Positions 7,698 to 16,415 of a DNA stretch of 64,000 nt are shown one piece after another. Positions within the stretch are counted from its first letter, which is position 1. Each line of letters begins with the position of its first letter. Where the stretch lies: contig NZ_JBNFVY010000001.1 of NCBI RefSeq assembly GCF_049943335.1, forward strand, positions 62,001 to 126,000, given 5' to 3'. Source of the DNA: JBNFVY01 sp049943335 (GTDB taxonomy: Bacteria > Pseudomonadota > Alphaproteobacteria > Rhodobacterales > Rhodobacteraceae). The translations under genes and the position numbers were made by a program. The notes below the pieces were generated by a model. It saw only the letters and a list, made by a program, of their open reading frames with translations, had not been told where the DNA came from and ran no database searches.

Positions 7698-9155
7698 TCA
7701 AATCTCCAACAACTGACCGATCAATGTATCGATCGTGGACACAACCCGCGCATTCGCGGCGTACATCTGCTCAATCAGCAAGAGTTTTTGCATTTCTTGG
7801 TCAGTATCCACGCCTTCCTTCAACTCAAGATCCCTGAGGCTGTCGGATTTCGCCGTCGCGTAGCTGGACTCCGATTGCGCCGACAACAGCGACCCTTCGA
7901 TGTTTGAAAGAAAATCGGCAGCAAGCTGCGATGCCGATCGCGCAAGGGGCGAAAACCCGCCGGACGCAGGGGTGCGCGTGGCGCTCATCGCATCCTGCAT
8001 GGCGTTCAACAGGGTCGAATCGCCCACTTCACCGGCACTGGCCGCGTTGACACCGGCCCGCAGGCGCCAAAGGGCACCGCCTGCCGATGGATCAACCGCC
8101 GCGTTCACGCTCAGGCGGCCTGCCAGCCCAACTTCGTCCAACACGTCAAGGGCGGCGCCGGCATCTGTGAACAGACCCGGATCCCCGGCCAACAGGCTGG
8201 GATCGACACCGGGATCTTCGAAACGTTCGATCAAATCACGGGCAACCGCATCCAATTGCGCCTGCGCACCGGTTGCCAATTCGTCCCGAACCTCAAAGAG
8301 CGCGGCAAGGCGGCCCCCTTCGATCGGGCTGCGACTGGAACTGGTGGTCGTGGGTTGTCCATTGATCGTAAGGCCGGACAAAGCGCCCGAGGCCAAAGTC
8401 ATGTCTGCGGTGATCACGCCGACCGAGGAAAAACCGATTTCGGCAGCTTTGCTATCTACCAGGATTGCGCCGCCGGGCGTGTAAAGCGATACCTTGCCGT
8501 TTTCCTTGGCCACCTCCTTTACGGGAATCACCTCGGCGATGCTGTCGATCAGGACCTGGCGATGATCCATCAACGCCGTAGCATCGCGCCCCGAGGTCAA
8601 TTGCTGCTGAATTTCAACGTTCAGGTCGACGACTTTCTGAAGGTTTTCGTTCAGTGTGTCGACGGTCCGTCCGATGGCCTGATCTGCTTCCATGCGGGTC
8701 GTCTGAATCTCGTCCGACGTCGCGTTGAGATGCTTGACGATGGATTGGGCCGCATCCAGAACCGCCCCCAGGCGCGTATCGCTTTCGGGCGAGGAAGATG
8801 CTTCGACCAGCGTACTTTCGAAGTGGCTGATTTGATTTGCAAGCGAACTTTCGTCGCCCGGGATGCCGATGGCGCGCTCCATCCGTTCGAAAAATTCGAG
8901 CCGCTCGGCATTCATGGCCACTTCCGCGTCCGCCGCCCGGCGTTCCCCAAGCAATTGGGGATCGGAATGGCGGGTGACGCCGACGACGTCGACGCCCGCG
9001 CCATTGCCCGCCACGGTTCGGGCACTGAGTTCAAGTTCGCGCCGACCATATCCATCGGTCATCGCATTCGCGACGTTTGACGAAACGATGTCCGCAGCGC
9101 GGCTGGCCGCTGCCAACCCTGACAATGCGTTGTTGAGCGAACCTGAAATGCTCAT
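7698..9155 (-). CDS. flgK: Flagellar hook-associated protein FlgK (HAP1)
   Basis: FlgK is the first junction protein between hook and filament, exported through the flagellar apparatus. The 485-residue sequence starts with the rod/hook-type motif (SGSLNNALSGLAAASRAADI followed by VSSNVANAMTDGYGRREL). It ends in the conserved hook-family C-terminal helix (EEGVD-like EGVDTDQEMQKLLLIEQMY, then ANARVVSTIDTLIGQLLEI). Both ends match FlgK. It lies between flgE (26 nt upstream) and flgL. Confidence 0.93.
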   Translation of the reverse strand: MSISGSLNNALSGLAAASRAADIVSSNVANAMTDGYGRRELELSARTVAGNGAGVDVVGVTRHSDPQLLGERRAADAEVAMNAERLEFFERMERAIGIPGDESSLANQISHFESTLVEASSSPESDTRLGAVLDAAQSIVKHLNATSDEIQTTRMEADQAIGRTVDTLNENLQKVVDLNVEIQQQLTSGRDATALMDHRQVLIDSIAEVIPVKEVAKENGKVSLYTPGGAILVDSKAAEIGFSSVGVITADMTLASGALSGLTINGQPTTTSSSRSPIEGGRLAALFEVRDELATGAQAQLDAVARDLIERFEDPGVDPSLLAGDPGLFTDAGAALDVLDEVGLAGRLSVNAAVDPSAGGALWRLRAGVNAASAGEVGDSTLLNAMQDAMSATRTPASGGFSPLARSASQLAADFLSNIEGSLLSAQSESSYATAKSDSLRDLELKEGVDTDQEMQKLLLIEQMYAANARVVSTIDTLIGQLLEI

Positions 9156-9181
9156 GCGTCATGCCCTTTCCCTAGTCATGG

Positions 9182-10516
9182 TTATCGCTTGATGTTGGTG
9201 GTCTCCTGCAACATCTCGTCAACGGTCTGGATGACTTTGGCATTGGACGAATAGGCCCGCTGCGTCTGGATCAAATCGGTCAATTCGCCAGCCACGTCGG
9301 TTGTCGACCCTTCGCGGGCATAACCTGCAATAGCGCCTGTCGGGCCATCCCCAGCATCCCAAAGGAAGAACGAACCACTGTCAGGCGAAACCTGATATGT
9401 CTGGTTGTTGAGCGACAGAAGACCGTTCTGGTTCGGAACATCTACCAGCGGAATCTGGAAGATCACGCGGGTAAACCCGGTGTCATAGGTCGCCGTCATG
9501 TAACCGTCGTCATCCACCTCTACCGAGGTCAGGTTACCAACGGGCGAACCGTCTTTGGTTATTTGCGTCGGCGCAAAACTGTCGGACAACTGGGTCAGCC
9601 CGTTTGGATCGCCCAGTTTGCCGATGGTCATGGTCAGCGGACCGCCCGCAACCGTCAGGTCCAAGGTGCCGTCAGACCCATCATAGGCGCCACCTGACAC
9701 CGCCGTGACGGAAGCCAAGGTACCGCCATTGCCGCGCGTGTCATCGAACACCAGGGTGTATTCGCCGATAATGCTCTCATCGACGCCAGGGGTCCCGGCG
9801 TCATCCGGTGTGGCTGAGTCCCGGATCACCATCGTCCACGTGTTGGAAGATGCGGTTGCGGGCACCGTGGGTGTGAATGTGATATCCAGGGTTTCAGACG
9901 TCCCGAGGTTGCCGAAATATTCGACCGACAACGGCAGGGTATCCCCGGCCGCGCCCGCCTCGGTCTCGGTCGCGGGCAGGTTGACGCCCAGATTCATGAC
10001 CGTGGTCGGGTCACCCGCGGTCTGGTTCGAATTGATCACAACGGGCTCGAGGCCGGCGATAGTGTCGCGCGGGAAGGTCGGGATGGATCCGTCTGCGTCC
10101 GCCGGCCATCCGAGCAGGACAATACCGCTGTCTGTTTTCAGAACGCCGTCACTATCGGTGCGAAACGACCCGGTCGTGGTCATCATCATCGGACGGTCAC
10201 CCGTTGACGCGTCCAACGACACCGCGGTCGTGACAGGCAACATGCCGCGTCCGGCCACCGCCAGATCGAGCGCATTGGCCGTCGATACCAATGCACCGCG
10301 TTCATCGATGAGTCGCGACGTAGAGGCCCGAACGCCACCGGCCGAGTATTGGCCGGTTCCCGCCGCTTCGCTGATCACGAAGGATTCGAAATCCGCTTCG
10401 GTCCGCTTATAGCCATAGGTCCCCGAGTTCGCGATATTGTCCGAAATCGTAGCCAAACGCGTGGCATTGGCGTTGAGGCCTGATACCCCGGCATTGAGCG
10501 ATGATGAAATCGTCAT
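9182..10516 (-). CDS. flgE: Flagellar hook protein FlgE
   Basis: FlgE polymerises into the hook, the universal joint of the flagellum. The 444-residue product starts MTISSSLNAGVSGLNANATR with the following SDNIANSGTYGYKR, and ends with AYSSNAKVIQTVDEMLQET, both hook-family signatures. The middle (about residues 130-330) is a Thr/Gly/Asp-rich variable D2-type region. An upstream in-frame ATG (10558) would add 14 residues of non-family sequence, so the ATG at 10516 is used. Its promoter region (10517-10629) contains a CtrA-like site. Confidence 0.92.
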   Translation of the reverse strand: MTISSSLNAGVSGLNANATRLATISDNIANSGTYGYKRTEADFESFVISEAAGTGQYSAGGVRASTSRLIDERGALVSTANALDLAVAGRGMLPVTTAVSLDASTGDRPMMMTTTGSFRTDSDGVLKTDSGIVLLGWPADADGSIPTFPRDTIAGLEPVVINSNQTAGDPTTVMNLGVNLPATETEAGAAGDTLPLSVEYFGNLGTSETLDITFTPTVPATASSNTWTMVIRDSATPDDAGTPGVDESIIGEYTLVFDDTRGNGGTLASVTAVSGGAYDGSDGTLDLTVAGGPLTMTIGKLGDPNGLTQLSDSFAPTQITKDGSPVGNLTSVEVDDDGYMTATYDTGFTRVIFQIPLVDVPNQNGLLSLNNQTYQVSPDSGSFFLWDAGDGPTGAIAGYAREGSTTDVAGELTDLIQTQRAYSSNAKVIQTVDEMLQETTNIKR

Positions 10517-10577
10517 GAATTTAGCGCCTTTCTGCTGCTTTCCCCAATGGGTCCGCATCAGGACTACAGACGCTGAA

Positions 10578-10592
10578 TTAACAGGCCGCTAA
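10578..10592. promoter_or_regulatory. CtrA-like binding site upstream of flgE
   Basis: TTAA-N7-CTAA lies about 62-76 nt before the flgE start, one mismatch from TTAA-N7-TTAA. It mirrors the site in the fliL/fliF spacer (2172-2186). Regulation by CtrA is inferred from this and from what is known of flagellar control in alphaproteobacteria. Confidence 0.4.
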
Positions 10593-10629
10593 CGTATAAA
10601 ATTGAAAGGGTTTTGCACCTGTTTTGCAC

Positions 10630-11475
10630 CTATAGCCCCTGCCTGAGAAGGATCAGTTCGATCCGGTTGTTGCGAACTGACATCGGGTTGCGCGTCGCAG
10701 GTTTGCGATCGGCAAAGCCGGTTACACGTTGAAAGCGCGCGGGATTGACCCCGTGGTCTTCGATCAACTGGCGCATCCGATCCGCACGTCTTGATGACAA
10801 ATCCCAGACCGGATTGTCGACGATGACCAGCGGCGCCGAGGCCACGTAACCGTTGGACGCAATTTCGTTTTTGACCAACCCGAACACCCGGGCCATCATG
10901 GCGCCCAGTTCTTCGGTAAGCGGCTCTGGATCGGCCGTGCCGTCGGCGAACAGGGGCTCTCCTGGCAGGTCGAACAACTCGATGATCAACCCTTCGTCGG
11001 TGACCTTGGTGAGGATGTGGCGCAGGGATTGTTCGGCGACCATGCTTTCCCCGCTCATGGCCGTCAGCGCATCCTGAACTTCGGCAATTGCGGCCACATC
11101 TTCCGAGTCTTTTCCAGCGTTTTCCGCATCCGCCATGCCCATGTCCCCACGGGCCTGACGTTCGACAGTCGGCTTGGCAGCCGAGGCGCCGGTCCCGTTT
11201 CTGGCCAATGTCTCTTCGGAAAAGACACTATCGCCGCCAAAAGACCCATCGCCGCCACCGGAAATCCGGTTCACGGGGATCGTGGGCTGGAAGTAATCCG
11301 CGATCCCTTTGCGTTGCTTTTCAGTCGTCGCGTTCAAAAGCCACATCAGAAGAAAGAAGGCCATCATGGCCGTAACAAAGTCAGCATAGGCAACTTTCCA
11401 GGCACCGCCATGGTGCCCTTCCGCACTAACTTTTTTGACTTTCTTGATGATGGGCGCGTTTGCTTTCGCGCTCAT
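10630..11475 (-). CDS. motB: Flagellar motor stator protein MotB (OmpA-type peptidoglycan-binding)
   Basis: MotB anchors the stator to peptidoglycan and carries the proton-binding aspartate. The 281-residue protein has one membrane helix (about residues 30-48, YADFVTAMMAFFLLMWLLN) with Asp32 in the expected place. A periplasmic plug/linker follows, then an OmpA/Pal-like domain (about 180-281) with NPVWDLSSRRADRMRQLIED, VNPARFQRVTGFADR and a terminal RNNRIELILL. It lies upstream of flgE with a 113-nt spacer. Its partner MotA is at the left end of the window. Confidence 0.93.
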   Translation of the reverse strand: MSAKANAPIIKKVKKVSAEGHHGGAWKVAYADFVTAMMAFFLLMWLLNATTEKQRKGIADYFQPTIPVNRISGGGDGSFGGDSVFSEETLARNGTGASAAKPTVERQARGDMGMADAENAGKDSEDVAAIAEVQDALTAMSGESMVAEQSLRHILTKVTDEGLIIELFDLPGEPLFADGTADPEPLTEELGAMMARVFGLVKNEIASNGYVASAPLVIVDNPVWDLSSRRADRMRQLIEDHGVNPARFQRVTGFADRKPATRNPMSVRNNRIELILLRQGL

Positions 11476-11555
11476 ATCACCACCTCATATTTCACCCGAG
11501 ACCGGTCTAACAGCCCCAAATGAACGCCCGCTTAATGGGTAAATTTGTTTGTTTT

Positions 11556-13142
11556 TCAGCCGGCTTGCAGGATCATGTCGGCGGCTTTTTCGGCAATCAT
11601 GATGGTGGGCGAATTTGTATTTCCACTGGTGATGGTGGGCATGACCGACGCATCGACGACGCGCAATCCGCTGACACCGCGCATCCGCAACTGCGGATCA
11701 AGCGGCGCGCCGTCGTCGGCGCCCATCCTGACGGTGCCCACGGGATGGAAAATCGTCGTGCCGATGTCACCGGCGGCCTTTTGCAAGGCCTCTTCGCTTT
11801 GTGCGGAAAGGCCGGGGCGAAATTCCTCGGGCGCGTACTTTGTCATGGCGGCTTGCTGCATGATCGAACGGGTCAATCGGATTGCGTTTGCAGCGACCTG
11901 ACGATCACCTTCCGTCGCCAGATAATTGGGCTGTATGACCGGATGATCCGCGGGATCAGGCGACGCGATCCGCACGGCACCGCGGCTTTCGGGGCGCAAG
12001 TTGCAGACGCTGGCCGTAATCGCATCAAAAGGGTCTAACGCACCACCAAACGCGCCAAGGGACAGCGGTTGCACGTGGTATTCAAGATCCGGTGTCGCCA
12101 CATCCGGGCGCGATCTGGCGAAGGCCCCCAGCTGGCTTGGCGCCATCGACATCGGTCCGCGCCGACGCAGCGCATAATCCAGCCCGATCCTGGCCTTGCC
12201 CATCAAAGTCGACGCAAGGCTGTTGAGCGTCAAAGCGTTCGAAACCTTGTAGGCGCAGCGCAACTGCAGATGGTCCTGCAGGTTCGCGCCGATTTCCGGT
12301 TGGTCATGGTGAACGTCAATGCCGTTTTCCTGCAGCACGCCGCCCGGCCCGATGCCGGACAATTGCAGGATCTGGACCGACCCGATTGACCCGGCCGACA
12401 ATATGACCTCGCGCCGCGCGCGCGCCTGCCGGGTTTCACCGTTCTTGCGATAGCGCACGCCAGTGACGGATTGGCCCGTGATTTCAAGACGTTCGACCTG
12501 CGCGCGAGTTTCGACACACAGGTTTGCGCGCGTCGCCACGGGGCGCAGAAACGCCTTGCGCGTGTTCACCCGCCAGCCGTTACGTTGGTTCACGCGGAAG
12601 TATCCGATCCCTTCGTTGTCGCCGGTGTTGAAGTCGGCGGTGCGCGGGATACCAGCTTGCTCGGCAGCGCTGATGAAGTCATCCAGGATGTCCCAGTGCA
12701 GGCGCTGGTTTTCGACGCGCCATTCACCGCCCGCACCGTGATAATCTGTTGGCCCTTCGACGTAATCTTCGGACTTTTTGAAATAGGGCAGAACATCGTC
12801 CCAGCCCCACCCCATGCAGCCCAATTGGCGCCAATGGTCATAGTCTGCCGCTTGTCCGCGCAGGTAGAGCATGCCGTTGATTGACGAACACCCCCCCAGC
12901 ACTTTTCCCCTGGGATAGAGCAGGCTGCGCCCGTTCAGGCCCGGTTCTTCGGCGGTCTTGTATCCCCAGTCCGTCCGCGGGTTTCCGATGCAATAGAGAT
13001 ACCCGACCGGGATGTGGATCCAGTGGTAATTGTCTTTGCCACCCGCTTCCAGCAACAGAACCTTGTGACGCGCGCTCAATCGGTTCGCCAACACGCAGCC
13101 CGCGCTTCCGCCGCCGACGATGATATAATCGAACTCGTCCAT
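11556..13142 (-). CDS. GMC-family FAD-dependent oxidoreductase (choline/alcohol dehydrogenase type)
   Basis: GMC enzymes oxidise alcohols such as choline or aliphatic alcohols with FAD. The 528-residue protein has the N-terminal dinucleotide-binding motif (DYIIVGGGSAGCVLANRL), the GMC signature 1 region (RGKVLGGCSSINGMLYLRG), and the second signature (LSAGSIGSVQILQLSGIGP). The C-terminal active site is TIFHPVGTVRMG plus TSGNTNSPTIMIAEKAADMI, where the first His and the Asn are the usual catalytic pair. The substrate cannot be read from sequence; choline dehydrogenase (betA-like) and alcohol dehydrogenase (alkJ-like) are both possible. It stands alone, with an 80-nt gap to motB. Confidence 0.85.
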   Translation of the reverse strand: MDEFDYIIVGGGSAGCVLANRLSARHKVLLLEAGGKDNYHWIHIPVGYLYCIGNPRTDWGYKTAEEPGLNGRSLLYPRGKVLGGCSSINGMLYLRGQAADYDHWRQLGCMGWGWDDVLPYFKKSEDYVEGPTDYHGAGGEWRVENQRLHWDILDDFISAAEQAGIPRTADFNTGDNEGIGYFRVNQRNGWRVNTRKAFLRPVATRANLCVETRAQVERLEITGQSVTGVRYRKNGETRQARARREVILSAGSIGSVQILQLSGIGPGGVLQENGIDVHHDQPEIGANLQDHLQLRCAYKVSNALTLNSLASTLMGKARIGLDYALRRRGPMSMAPSQLGAFARSRPDVATPDLEYHVQPLSLGAFGGALDPFDAITASVCNLRPESRGAVRIASPDPADHPVIQPNYLATEGDRQVAANAIRLTRSIMQQAAMTKYAPEEFRPGLSAQSEEALQKAAGDIGTTIFHPVGTVRMGADDGAPLDPQLRMRGVSGLRVVDASVMPTITSGNTNSPTIMIAEKAADMILQAG

Positions 13143-13226
13143 TGCGCCTCTCCCACTCGTAGCTCGGTCAGGAATAGCCTACTGGAAGCGGGATCGCCAT
13201 TGTTTTACGCTTGGTAAAGACAAGCC

Positions 13227-13242
13227 GGAGGGCCGCCCGCTG
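13227..13242 (+). promoter_or_regulatory. Strong Shine-Dalgarno implying a CTG start
   Basis: GGAGG (13227-13231) is followed by 8 nt and CTG (13240-13242), which opens LKYVDRNSLPIPEVLLS. No ATG, GTG or TTG occurs in this frame between the upstream stop at 13174 and the TTG at 13264, and the TTG has no ribosome-binding site. The KYVDR stretch encoded before the TTG parallels the IFVDR N-terminus of the next gene, which supports translation from here. Confidence 0.6.
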
Positions 13243-15495
13243 AAATATGTAGACCGGAATAGTTTGCCGATTCCAGAGGTGCTGTTGTCGAAAGAGGTCG
13301 ACGCGCAGCGCGCTGAACTATCGGCCTATATGTCCGAAGGCGCCCGCCAGACGCGTGCGCCCTATGACCCAGCGTTTCTCAAGGGATCGGATGTCTACCC
13401 GCAGCTGGCCCACATCTTTGAACAAAGCTGCGCCTATTGCGAAACATCGTTGGACGATGACGCCTACGGCCACATCCACCTGCATCGCCCTGCGGGGTTC
13501 GCAGCCGATGGCGACGGGCAAACGCACCGCCTCCACTACCTGTGGCTGGCGTTCGAATGGCAAAACATGCTGCCGGTCTGCGCCTTTTGCGAACGTGCCA
13601 AGGGCAACATGTTTCCACTGGACGGCGAGCGGGGCGAACTGCACGCATCCATCGCCCAGTTGAACGACGCCGAGCGCCCCTTATTGATCGATCCCTGTCT
13701 TGATGATCCGTCCGATCATCTCAGCTTTTCGCCGACCGGCTGGGCCGAAGCCAGATCGCGCCGGGGGGATACCACCATTCGCCTGTTCGATTTGAACCGA
13801 CAGGACCTTATCCGCGCGCGATTGACCGTCTTTGGCACCCTGGCGGAACAAATGGGCGACGACTGGTCGCCGGTTTCGGGCGACGGCATGGACAGCCCAA
13901 GGCGCATAACTTTCGGCCCCCACGCAGGGGCGGCCACGTTGGCCCTGTTTGATTGGTGCAAATCCGCCGTCCCCGAGGCAAAGGAATGGCAGGATCACAC
14001 CGCGCTTGTGGATTTTCTCGCGCGCCTTGCCCCGGACGAACGTCAAAACCTTGTGCGCGCGTTTAATTCTGGCGACAGCACGGCCCAGGTTTCGACCATG
14101 CCGATCAAGCCGGCCACGACCCTGCGCAAAGCACCCAAGAAACAACGTTCGGGCAAGCCTGCATCCAGACCGTCGCGCGCCGTCAAGCTGGCGAACCTGC
14201 CCCTTGCCAGCAACCCGATCCGCTCGGTCCGTATTCGGAACTTCAAGGCGTTGAAGGACATAGAATTTCAGTTGCCTCTAAAGGTCGACGATCCGTCTCT
14301 GGTGCCGTCGATGCTGATCCTTGGCGAAAACGCGACCGGCAAAAGCTCGGTCCTCGAGGCGTTGGCCCTGACCCTGCTGGGCACGCAGGAAACGGCCGCG
14401 TTAGACACGCTTTTAGACGATGAAGACATCCGCCCGGACGCCTATCTGCATCGCGAGGATTTCGAAGATTGGACAACCGTCAGTTCCGATCCGCTGACAG
14501 TTGATGTGACTTATGCGTCTGCTGACGCGGTGTCCCGGTTCCAGGGGCTGCCAGAGGAGACGACATTCCAAGGCGACCAAGACACCGCCAAGATATTGCT
14601 GGCATACGGCCCACGGCGCTTTTTCACCAACAGACCGCGCCGGCGCTACCGCGCGCCCGCCTATCGGGTTCGATCACTCTTTGATCCAATGGATGTGATC
14701 GCGAACCCGGTCGACTGGCTCAATTCGCTGGATGACGAAACATTCGATGCCGCCGCGCGCGCTTTGCGTGAAATTCTGATGCTGGACAGATCGGCCATGT
14801 TCGCGCGCGTCGATGGCAGGGTGATAATCGAAACCGAAAGCGGCCGCACGCCGCTATCGGAAATGTCCGTCGGGTATAAATCAGTCATCGCGATGGCCGC
14901 CGACATCATGCGCGAGATGTTCTATCACTACGATAACCTCGAATACGCGTCGGCCGTCGTGTTGATCGATGAAATCGAAACCCATCTGCATCCGCGGTGG
15001 AAAATGCGGATCATGGGCCTGTTGCGGCGCGCCTTTCCGCGGGTTCAGTTTATCGCCACCACCCATGATCCGCTGTGCCTCAAGGGCATGTACGCGGGCG
15101 AAGTGTTTGTGCTGCAACGAAGCACCGACAACCAGATGATCGAAACCCTGCGCGACCTGCCCGACCCCCAGGGAATGCGCGCGGAACAGATCCTGACATC
15201 GGAGTTCTTCGGGCTGGGTTCGACCGACCCGGACACCGACGCCAAATTGGCGCGGTATCACAACCTGACCCGCAAACAAGACCTGAGCGATGCAGAACAG
15301 CGCGAGCTTGACCAGCTGCGCAGCGCCCTGTCCGATCGCATGGCCGTGGGCGACACAATTCAGGATCAGATCGTCGCAGAAGCGCTGAAAAAGGCCGCAA
15401 TAGACCCTATTGAACCTCTGGCAAAGATCCAGGGAAGCAGCCGAAATCAGATGGTATCGGATTTGCTTTCTGCCTTCAGGTCGGGATCTGAATGA
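13240..15495 (+). CDS. HNH-like / ABC-type AAA ATPase fusion protein (Septu PtuA-like, candidate defence ATPase)
   Basis: The 751-residue protein joins two modules. Residues about 1-260 resemble the HNH family of the next gene: Cys pairs CAYC (C64, C67) and CAFC (C114, C117) flank WLAFEWQNMLPVC, with CERAKGN after the second pair. The usual E-H-Y-R-P-K core reads HLHRPAG, so the nuclease may be inactive. A Lys/Pro-rich linker (about 275-315) follows. Residues about 325-751 are an SMC/RecF-like ATPase: Walker A GENATGKS (K368), signature LSEMSVGYKS, Walker B VVLIDEIETH (D577, E578), and H-loop TTHDP (H609). The ATPase resembles PtuA/AAA_15 proteins of the Septu and retron-associated type. It overlaps the next gene (ATGA). 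The defence role is inferred. Confidence 0.75.
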   Translation: MKYVDRNSLPIPEVLLSKEVDAQRAELSAYMSEGARQTRAPYDPAFLKGSDVYPQLAHIFEQSCAYCETSLDDDAYGHIHLHRPAGFAADGDGQTHRLHYLWLAFEWQNMLPVCAFCERAKGNMFPLDGERGELHASIAQLNDAERPLLIDPCLDDPSDHLSFSPTGWAEARSRRGDTTIRLFDLNRQDLIRARLTVFGTLAEQMGDDWSPVSGDGMDSPRRITFGPHAGAATLALFDWCKSAVPEAKEWQDHTALVDFLARLAPDERQNLVRAFNSGDSTAQVSTMPIKPATTLRKAPKKQRSGKPASRPSRAVKLANLPLASNPIRSVRIRNFKALKDIEFQLPLKVDDPSLVPSMLILGENATGKSSVLEALALTLLGTQETAALDTLLDDEDIRPDAYLHREDFEDWTTVSSDPLTVDVTYASADAVSRFQGLPEETTFQGDQDTAKILLAYGPRRFFTNRPRRRYRAPAYRVRSLFDPMDVIANPVDWLNSLDDETFDAAARALREILMLDRSAMFARVDGRVIIETESGRTPLSEMSVGYKSVIAMAADIMREMFYHYDNLEYASAVVLIDEIETHLHPRWKMRIMGLLRRAFPRVQFIATTHDPLCLKGMYAGEVFVLQRSTDNQMIETLRDLPDPQGMRAEQILTSEFFGLGSTDPDTDAKLARYHNLTRKQDLSDAEQRELDQLRSALSDRMAVGDTIQDQIVAEALKKAAIDPIEPLAKIQGSSRNQMVSDLLSAFRSGSE

Positions 15496-16415
15496 TGATT
15501 TTCGTGGACCGCGCCGATACCATGCCAGACCGTCTCAAACCGCATGTGCCCGGCAGCAATGCGCCTTTGTCAGCCGGCGCGAAAGAGCTGGACGAGGTCA
15601 CCGCGATCGTTGCACGCGACGGAAAACCGCCCAACGGGTCATTTTACAAAGCGTATAAGCATCAAAAAGTACGCGACGCGCTGTTGGATCTGTTCAACAA
15701 CAAATGCGCCTATTGCGAAAGTACGATTGGCGGCTCAAGCCAGGTCGATGTCGAGCATTATCGCCCCAAGGGTGGGATCAGCGAGGCGGACGCCGCAGGG
15801 ATCGAACACCACGGGTATTGGTGGCTGGCGATGGAATGGAGCAATCTGGTGCTCAGCTGCATGCATTGCAATCAAGGGCGGCGGCAGCTGATTATCGACC
15901 CCGACTGGACCGAAGAAGAAATCCTGGAAGCAATCCGCGACGATGACCGGGTTCTTCACGGCAAACTGGATGCCTTTCCCACCGAAGACGGCGTTTGGGC
16001 CAACCGGGCCGAAGATATCGCCAGCGAAAAGCCATTGCTGCTGGATCCCACGATCACCGATCCCGAAGATCACCTGACGTTCCGGATCGATGGCCCCTTG
16101 GTCACCATGGTGCCCAAAGACGCAAGCATCAGGGGGCGCGCGACAATCGATGTTCTGGGCCTGAACCGGCGCAGGTTGACCGAAGATCGCATGAGAAAGG
16201 CTCTAACCCTGCGAAATCTGGCCGACAAAGTGCGCAGCGCGTTGAACAGATTTGCCGCCGCCCCGTCAGAGCCCGAACAGATCGCGCACCTGACCGCGGC
16301 GCGCGAGCATCTGGATACCTTCGCCCGTCTGTGTCGCAACGATCAGCCCTTTTCCGCGATGGGCAAGGCCATGTTGGCCAGTTTGATGGCCGAGATCGAA
16401 GCCGCGCAGGCCTAA
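15492..16415 (+). CDS. HNH endonuclease, PtuB/TIGR02646-like (candidate defence effector)
   Basis: The 307-residue protein has the layout of the small HNH nucleases that accompany AAA ATPases in Septu and some retrons. The first Cys pair is CAYC (C72, C75), the catalytic core is VEHYRPKG (E88, H89), then comes WWLAMEWSNLVLSCMHCNQG with the second Cys pair (C123, C126) and Asn127. The motif residues all look intact, unlike in the upstream fusion protein. The N-terminus IFVDRADTMPDRL resembles KYVDRNSLPIPEVL of its neighbour, so the two genes probably share an ancestral HNH domain. ATG codons at 15492 and 15495 are both possible starts. It ends overlapping the convergent hydrolase gene by 4 nt. 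DNA degradation after ATPase activation is the expected role, by analogy. Confidence 0.78.
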   Translation: MMIFVDRADTMPDRLKPHVPGSNAPLSAGAKELDEVTAIVARDGKPPNGSFYKAYKHQKVRDALLDLFNNKCAYCESTIGGSSQVDVEHYRPKGGISEADAAGIEHHGYWWLAMEWSNLVLSCMHCNQGRRQLIIDPDWTEEEILEAIRDDDRVLHGKLDAFPTEDGVWANRAEDIASEKPLLLDPTITDPEDHLTFRIDGPLVTMVPKDASIRGRATIDVLGLNRRRLTEDRMRKALTLRNLADKVRSALNRFAAAPSEPEQIAHLTAAREHLDTFARLCRNDQPFSAMGKAMLASLMAEIEAAQA

